DNA of 9,922 bases from Bacteroidetes/Chlorobi group bacterium ChocPot_Mid (lineage in GTDB: Bacteria; Bacteroidota; Ignavibacteria; Kapaibacteriales; UBA2268), in assembly GCA_003731675.1 (NCBI GenBank), contig RCNQ01000004.1:1-9922 (forward strand), read 5' to 3'. The notes under the pieces are model-generated. The model was given only the letters and a program-made list of their open reading frames with translations. It ran no database searches and was not told the origin of the DNA. Shown piece after piece: positions 7,361 to 9,922 of this stretch; position 1 is the stretch's first letter; each line of letters begins with the position of its first letter. Made by a program: the position numbers and the translations under genes.

Positions 7361-8023
7361 TTACTCTGTTTCCAGAGGTTTTTGCAAATTGAACATATAG
7401 TTAATACCAAACCACATTTGCCCGGGATGATAATTATAATAACTGCCATCATTGCCCTTGTAATCATCTTTCAACATACCAGACAAAGCATAGCTACCTT
7501 CAATCATAATATTAAACCTGCCGTATTCATTTGCATAAACAGTTATCACTCCACCCAATTTTATTTCAAACATTGTAGCTAACAAATCCGAAGACACATC
7601 AGTAGTTTCACTGTTGATTTCTTGAGTTCCACCAATTGGTAAAGCAATATTTAAACCCAAAATAAAACCACTTGCATAGAGGTATGGTGAAATTGAAAAG
7701 AAATTATATTGATGTGTTGTCTTTTTTTCTGGATGAACACCATCTTTATAACTCATCAAAAACCCATCAGTAGAATATGTTAGATTCAATCCACCACCAA
7801 AACTTGCATTTTGTACAAATGGAAAATAAGAGGATATGCCCATTTCAGGTAAATTGCTAAATGCAAATCCATTGTAATTTTGCCATGGTACATCTGCGGC
7901 ATTCACTCCACCTTTTAAACCTAAAAATGGACCAACACTGATAGGATAATTTGCAATTGTAGTTTGAAATAAACCAAAAAGCATACTTAATATTATAAAT
8001 AAATTTACTACTCTTCTTTTCAT
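7361..8023 (-). CDS. secreted, probable outer-membrane beta-barrel protein, function unknown
   Basis: 220 residues. The N-terminus (MKRR, then a hydrophobic stretch to about residue 24, with ATIA-type small residues before NY) is a Sec signal peptide. The mature part has alternating hydrophobic/polar, Gly- and aromatic-rich segments such as GGGLNLTYS, SPYLYASGFILGLNIALP and WFGINYMFNL near the end, which look like amphipathic beta strands. A small 8-strand-type barrel fits the size. There is no lipoprotein Cys and no recognisable enzymatic motif. I do not recognise the family. The start is supported by AGGTG (minus strand of 8031-8035) 7 bases before the ATG. It is first in the likely operon with the dehydrogenase and radical SAM genes, but how a surface protein relates to these two enzymes is unclear. 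Confidence 0.8.
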   Translation of the reverse strand: MKRRVVNLFIILSMLFGLFQTTIANYPISVGPFLGLKGGVNAADVPWQNYNGFAFSNLPEMGISSYFPFVQNASFGGGLNLTYSTDGFLMSYKDGVHPEKKTTHQYNFFSISPYLYASGFILGLNIALPIGGTQEINSETTDVSSDLLATMFEIKLGGVITVYANEYGRFNIMIEGSYALSGMLKDDYKGNDGSYYNYHPGQMWFGINYMFNLQKPLETE

Positions 8024-8153
8024 AATTATTCACCTAAAAATTTAACAAAAATGGAAGCCACATATATTCAAAATAACAAAAAATTATCAATTTTTATAAA
8101 AATAAATTTCAAGACAACATTATTAATTCCTTAATTCTACATCAGAACAACGT

Positions 8154-8161
8154 TAAATTTG
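8154..8161 (+). promoter_or_regulatory. candidate -7 element (TAAATTTG) for the methyltransferase gene
   Basis: The same TAAATTTG octamer as upstream of dut, 64 bases before the start at 8226. It lies in the 202-base divergent gap 8024-8225, which otherwise holds A/T-rich DNA and an inverted TTGA/TCAA pair at 8194-8210. A -33 TTG is not visible. Weak evidence on its own; the identity of the two sites is the main argument. Confidence 0.27.
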
Positions 8162-8225
8162 CTAAATGAAACAATCTCTTACATTTTTCGTTATTGAAAA
8201 TAATTATCAACAAAATAATTGAATT

Positions 8226-8780
8226 ATGGGAAATAAAAATCGAATATATCCTGTCGAACATGCAGGAATTCTTGATTCTTACTGGAGAAAACTCTTGCAA
8301 AATCCCCATAAATTTTTAAGAAAATATATCAAAGATGGAATGAATGTGCTTGATATCGGATGCGGTCCGGGTTTCTTCACTATACCACTTGCACAACTTG
8401 TTGGCAAAAAAGGGCATGTCGTTGCCGCTGATTTTCAGGAAAAAATGTTAGAAATTGTAGAAAAGAAAATTCAAGGCACTGAAATTGAGAACAGAGTAAG
8501 ATTGCACAAATGCAATGAAGAATCAACTAATCTACAAGATAAATTTGATTTTATTTTAGCATTCTATGTTGTCCACGAAACCCCTGATACAGAAAAATTT
8601 ATAGAAGAAATGGCAAATTTGTTAAAACCAGAAGGTAAATTTCTTATTGTAGAACCATCATTCGAAGTTAAAATACAGGATTTCCTAAAAATAATAACCA
8701 TAGCTGAAAGAGCCAATCTAAGAGTAATCAATCAACCAAGAATGTTTTTTAGCCGTGCAGTCCTACTCGAATTGAAATAG
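8226..8780 (+). CDS. class I SAM-dependent methyltransferase
   Basis: 184 residues. The SAM-binding motif I is VLDIGCGPGFFT (41-52), followed by an acidic motif II strand (VVAADF), a FDFILAFYVVHE motif and the LKPEGKFLIVEP strand, in the normal order of a Rossmann methyltransferase. The N-terminal segment with PVEHAG (9-14) and a LLQNP stretch recalls a short methyltransferase family of about 185 residues seen in anaerobes, so the protein looks full length rather than truncated. Substrate unknown; UbiE/ArsM-type names would be overcalling. An in-frame TGA at 8220-8222 stands just before the ATG, so the start cannot lie upstream. There is no clear ribosome site. It stands alone on the plus strand, converging on the response regulator with 20 bases between stops. 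Confidence 0.93.
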   Translation: MGNKNRIYPVEHAGILDSYWRKLLQNPHKFLRKYIKDGMNVLDIGCGPGFFTIPLAQLVGKKGHVVAADFQEKMLEIVEKKIQGTEIENRVRLHKCNEESTNLQDKFDFILAFYVVHETPDTEKFIEEMANLLKPEGKFLIVEPSFEVKIQDFLKIITIAERANLRVINQPRMFFSRAVLLELK

Positions 8781-8800
8781 CGATAATATTAAAACTTTTT

Positions 8801-9175
8801 TTATCCAATAATCTCCTTAACTTTATTCAACAGTTCTTCCCTGTCAATTGGTTTTTCAAAGTAAGCTGCAGGTGGTTTAACCTGCTTTCTTGAACTAATG
8901 AACTTTTTGAATTCAGGGTCAACTCCTGATACAATGATAACAGGAATATTTTGTGTTTCTGATGATTCCTGCAATTCTCTAAAAGCTTTGACTCCTGATT
9001 CTTCCGGCATAGTTATATCAAGTGTTATCATATCAGGCTTTTCTGCTTTTGCCATCCTGACAGCATCAACACCGTTACCAGCTGTTATGACATTGTATCC
9101 GTTTTCGCCAAAGAGGGTCTGAAGATAAGTTACAATATCTTCTTCATCATCTACTATTAAAATTTTTTTTGACAT
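8801..9175 (-). CDS. stand-alone CheY-type response regulator (receiver domain only)
   Basis: 124 residues, one receiver domain and nothing else: no DNA-binding or enzymatic output. All phosphorylation residues are present: acidic pair D9/D10, phosphoacceptor D53, switch S83 and K108 in the FEKPI segment. It would accept phosphate from a histidine kinase that is not in the window and act by protein contact. Positions 83-102, with DPEF and SSRKQV, differ from common CheY. I recall similar receivers beside heterodisulfide-reductase-like genes, but cannot verify this here. It follows the HdrD-like gene on the same strand after 58 bases, so the two are probably co-transcribed. GGAG (minus strand of 9182-9185) lies 6 bases before the ATG and confirms the start. 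Confidence 0.96.
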   Translation of the reverse strand: MSKKILIVDDEEDIVTYLQTLFGENGYNVITAGNGVDAVRMAKAEKPDMITLDITMPEESGVKAFRELQESSETQNIPVIIVSGVDPEFKKFISSRKQVKPPAAYFEKPIDREELLNKVKEIIG

Positions 9176-9233
9176 TTATTTCTCCAATCATTTGTTGGTT
9201 TATATTTCAATTCTCACAATTAATAAAGCAATC

Positions 9234-9922
9234 TTACATTTTATTTTCAAAATCAATGAATGGACCTTTTATATCTACCATAGCATTGACTATTAATTCA
9301 ACAAGACCATCGTAATAAATTCCGCTTTTTTCAGTTGCACCATAAAATGCGAACAAATCTCTAATCTGACCTTTACAATTTGAACACGGGGCACAAACAT
9401 ATTTTGGAACATCAGGTGATGGGTCTTCGTTAGCAAAAGCATCAAGTATCTGCTTAAATTTTCTTCTGCCACTAACTTGTATTCGCCAATCTGCAAAGTT
9501 GTATTGTTGCATTATAGCAAAGCCACTTCCACCACCACAACAATAATTTCTGACACCATGTGGCTCCATTTCTCTGAATTTCGGTGCCAGATATCTCAAT
9601 ATTTCTCTTTGTGGTTCGACTACCCCCATACTTCTTACGAGATTGCAAGGATCATGAAGAGTGACTGGGAAATTGTTTTTCATAGGGTCAAATTTTATTT
9701 TTCCACTAAAAACAATGTCTTTAAGAAAAGTAACTGCAGGAACACGAGGAATTGATGAATTAATCCGGTCACCGATTGCCGCCATTGCTTTGCTTTCGTG
9801 ACCACATTCACCCATCAACACCATTTTTACTCCTAATTTTTTAGCAACTTCCATGTGCTTGGCATAAATTCTTGCATACTGTACATCGTCATAGAATAAG
9901 CCATAATTTACACCATCGTAAC
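9234..9922 (-). CDS. HdrD/DsrK/TmcB-like CCG-domain iron-sulfur protein (N-terminus cut by window edge)
   Basis: 228 complete codons are visible. The frame stays open past the internal ATG at 9854 to base 9922, so that ATG is not the true start. The visible part is the second CCG domain of a heterodisulfide-reductase-type protein: GECGHE, then HDPC, 34 residues, CC (in YCCGGGSGF), 47 residues, then CAPCSNC. Such domains bind a noncubane or other [4Fe-4S] cluster and handle thiol/disulfide or menaquinol-linked electron transfer. Full-length relatives also have an N-terminal pair of [4Fe-4S] ferredoxin motifs and a first CCG domain, which would lie outside. HdrD, DsrK, TmcB and GlpC-like proteins share this pattern and cannot be separated from this half. 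The response regulator gene follows 58 bases downstream. Confidence 0.88.
   Translation of the reverse strand, partial: YDGVNYGLFYDDVQYARIYAKHMEVAKKLGVKMVLMGECGHESKAMAAIGDRINSSIPRVPAVTFLKDIVFSGKIKFDPMKNNFPVTLHDPCNLVRSMGVVEPQREILRYLAPKFREMEPHGVRNYCCGGGSGFAIMQQYNFADWRIQVSGRRKFKQILDAFANEDPSPDVPKYVCAPCSNCKGQIRDLFAFYGATEKSGIYYDGLVELIVNAMVDIKGPFIDFENKM

Noticed and set aside
8194..8210. Inverted TTGA/TCAA pair as a second FNR box.
   Set aside because: The half sites are 9 bases apart rather than in the FNR layout, and the DNA is very AT-rich.
8775..8812. A hairpin terminator between the methyltransferase and response regulator genes (GATAA ... TTATC around a T run).
   Set aside because: The arms are only five A/T-rich bases with a poorly pairing middle, so it is too weak to call.
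9234..9854. Treating the ATG at 9854 as the start of the HdrD-like protein.
   Set aside because: The same frame continues without a stop to the window end, and the family has a long N-terminal part, so this Met is internal.

Overview
This is an AT-rich bacterial chromosomal window with ten protein-coding genes. Both end genes are cut by the window edges. I see no RNA genes, insertion sequences, phage genes or CRISPR array. The organism is probably a Gram-negative, at least partly anaerobic bacterium. The evidence is a signal-peptide-bearing protein that looks like an outer-membrane beta-barrel, and several iron-sulfur redox proteins. Ribosome binding sites are weak at several genes, and an identical TAAATTTG motif (fitting the Bacteroidota -7 consensus TAnnTTTG) precedes both plus-strand genes. 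This makes a member of the FCB group (Bacteroidota / Ignavibacteria / Kapabacteria-like) my best guess, but it is an inference with no marker gene behind it.

Left part (1-3753, minus strand): a two-gene redox unit. A NuoE-like [2Fe-2S] subunit with an unusual cysteine-pair-rich C-terminal extension lies upstream of a very large NuoF-like flavoprotein. The large gene is open from its ATG at 2796 to the window edge, giving 932 visible residues without a stop. It carries a thioredoxin-like [2Fe-2S] domain, the FMN/NADH module, an SLBB region, the N3-type [4Fe-4S] site and then a GltD/NfnL-type FAD/NAD(P)H module. This fusion is the most interesting system here: it places an NADH site and a probable NADPH site in one polypeptide and is a candidate for electron bifurcation or transhydrogenation.

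Middle part (3754-5456): an AT-rich 233-bp region with repeat and palindrome structure upstream of the NuoE-like gene; a BirA-like biotin/lipoate ligase whose two substrate-binding signatures are both altered; and, divergently, a canonical trimeric dUTPase (dut).

Right-centre (5460-8023, minus strand): a compact likely operon in the order outer-membrane beta-barrel-like protein, short-chain dehydrogenase, SPASM-type radical SAM enzyme. The last two abut as TAA-ATG. No precursor peptide is visible, and the pathway is unknown.

Right part (8226-9922): a plus-strand class I SAM methyltransferase converges on a minus-strand pair, an HdrD/DsrK-like CCG-domain iron-sulfur protein (N-terminus outside the window) followed by a stand-alone CheY-type response regulator. 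Pairing a membrane-redox-complex-type iron-sulfur subunit with a receiver domain suggests redox-linked regulation. Its relation to the NuoE/NuoF unit about 5 kb away is inference only.
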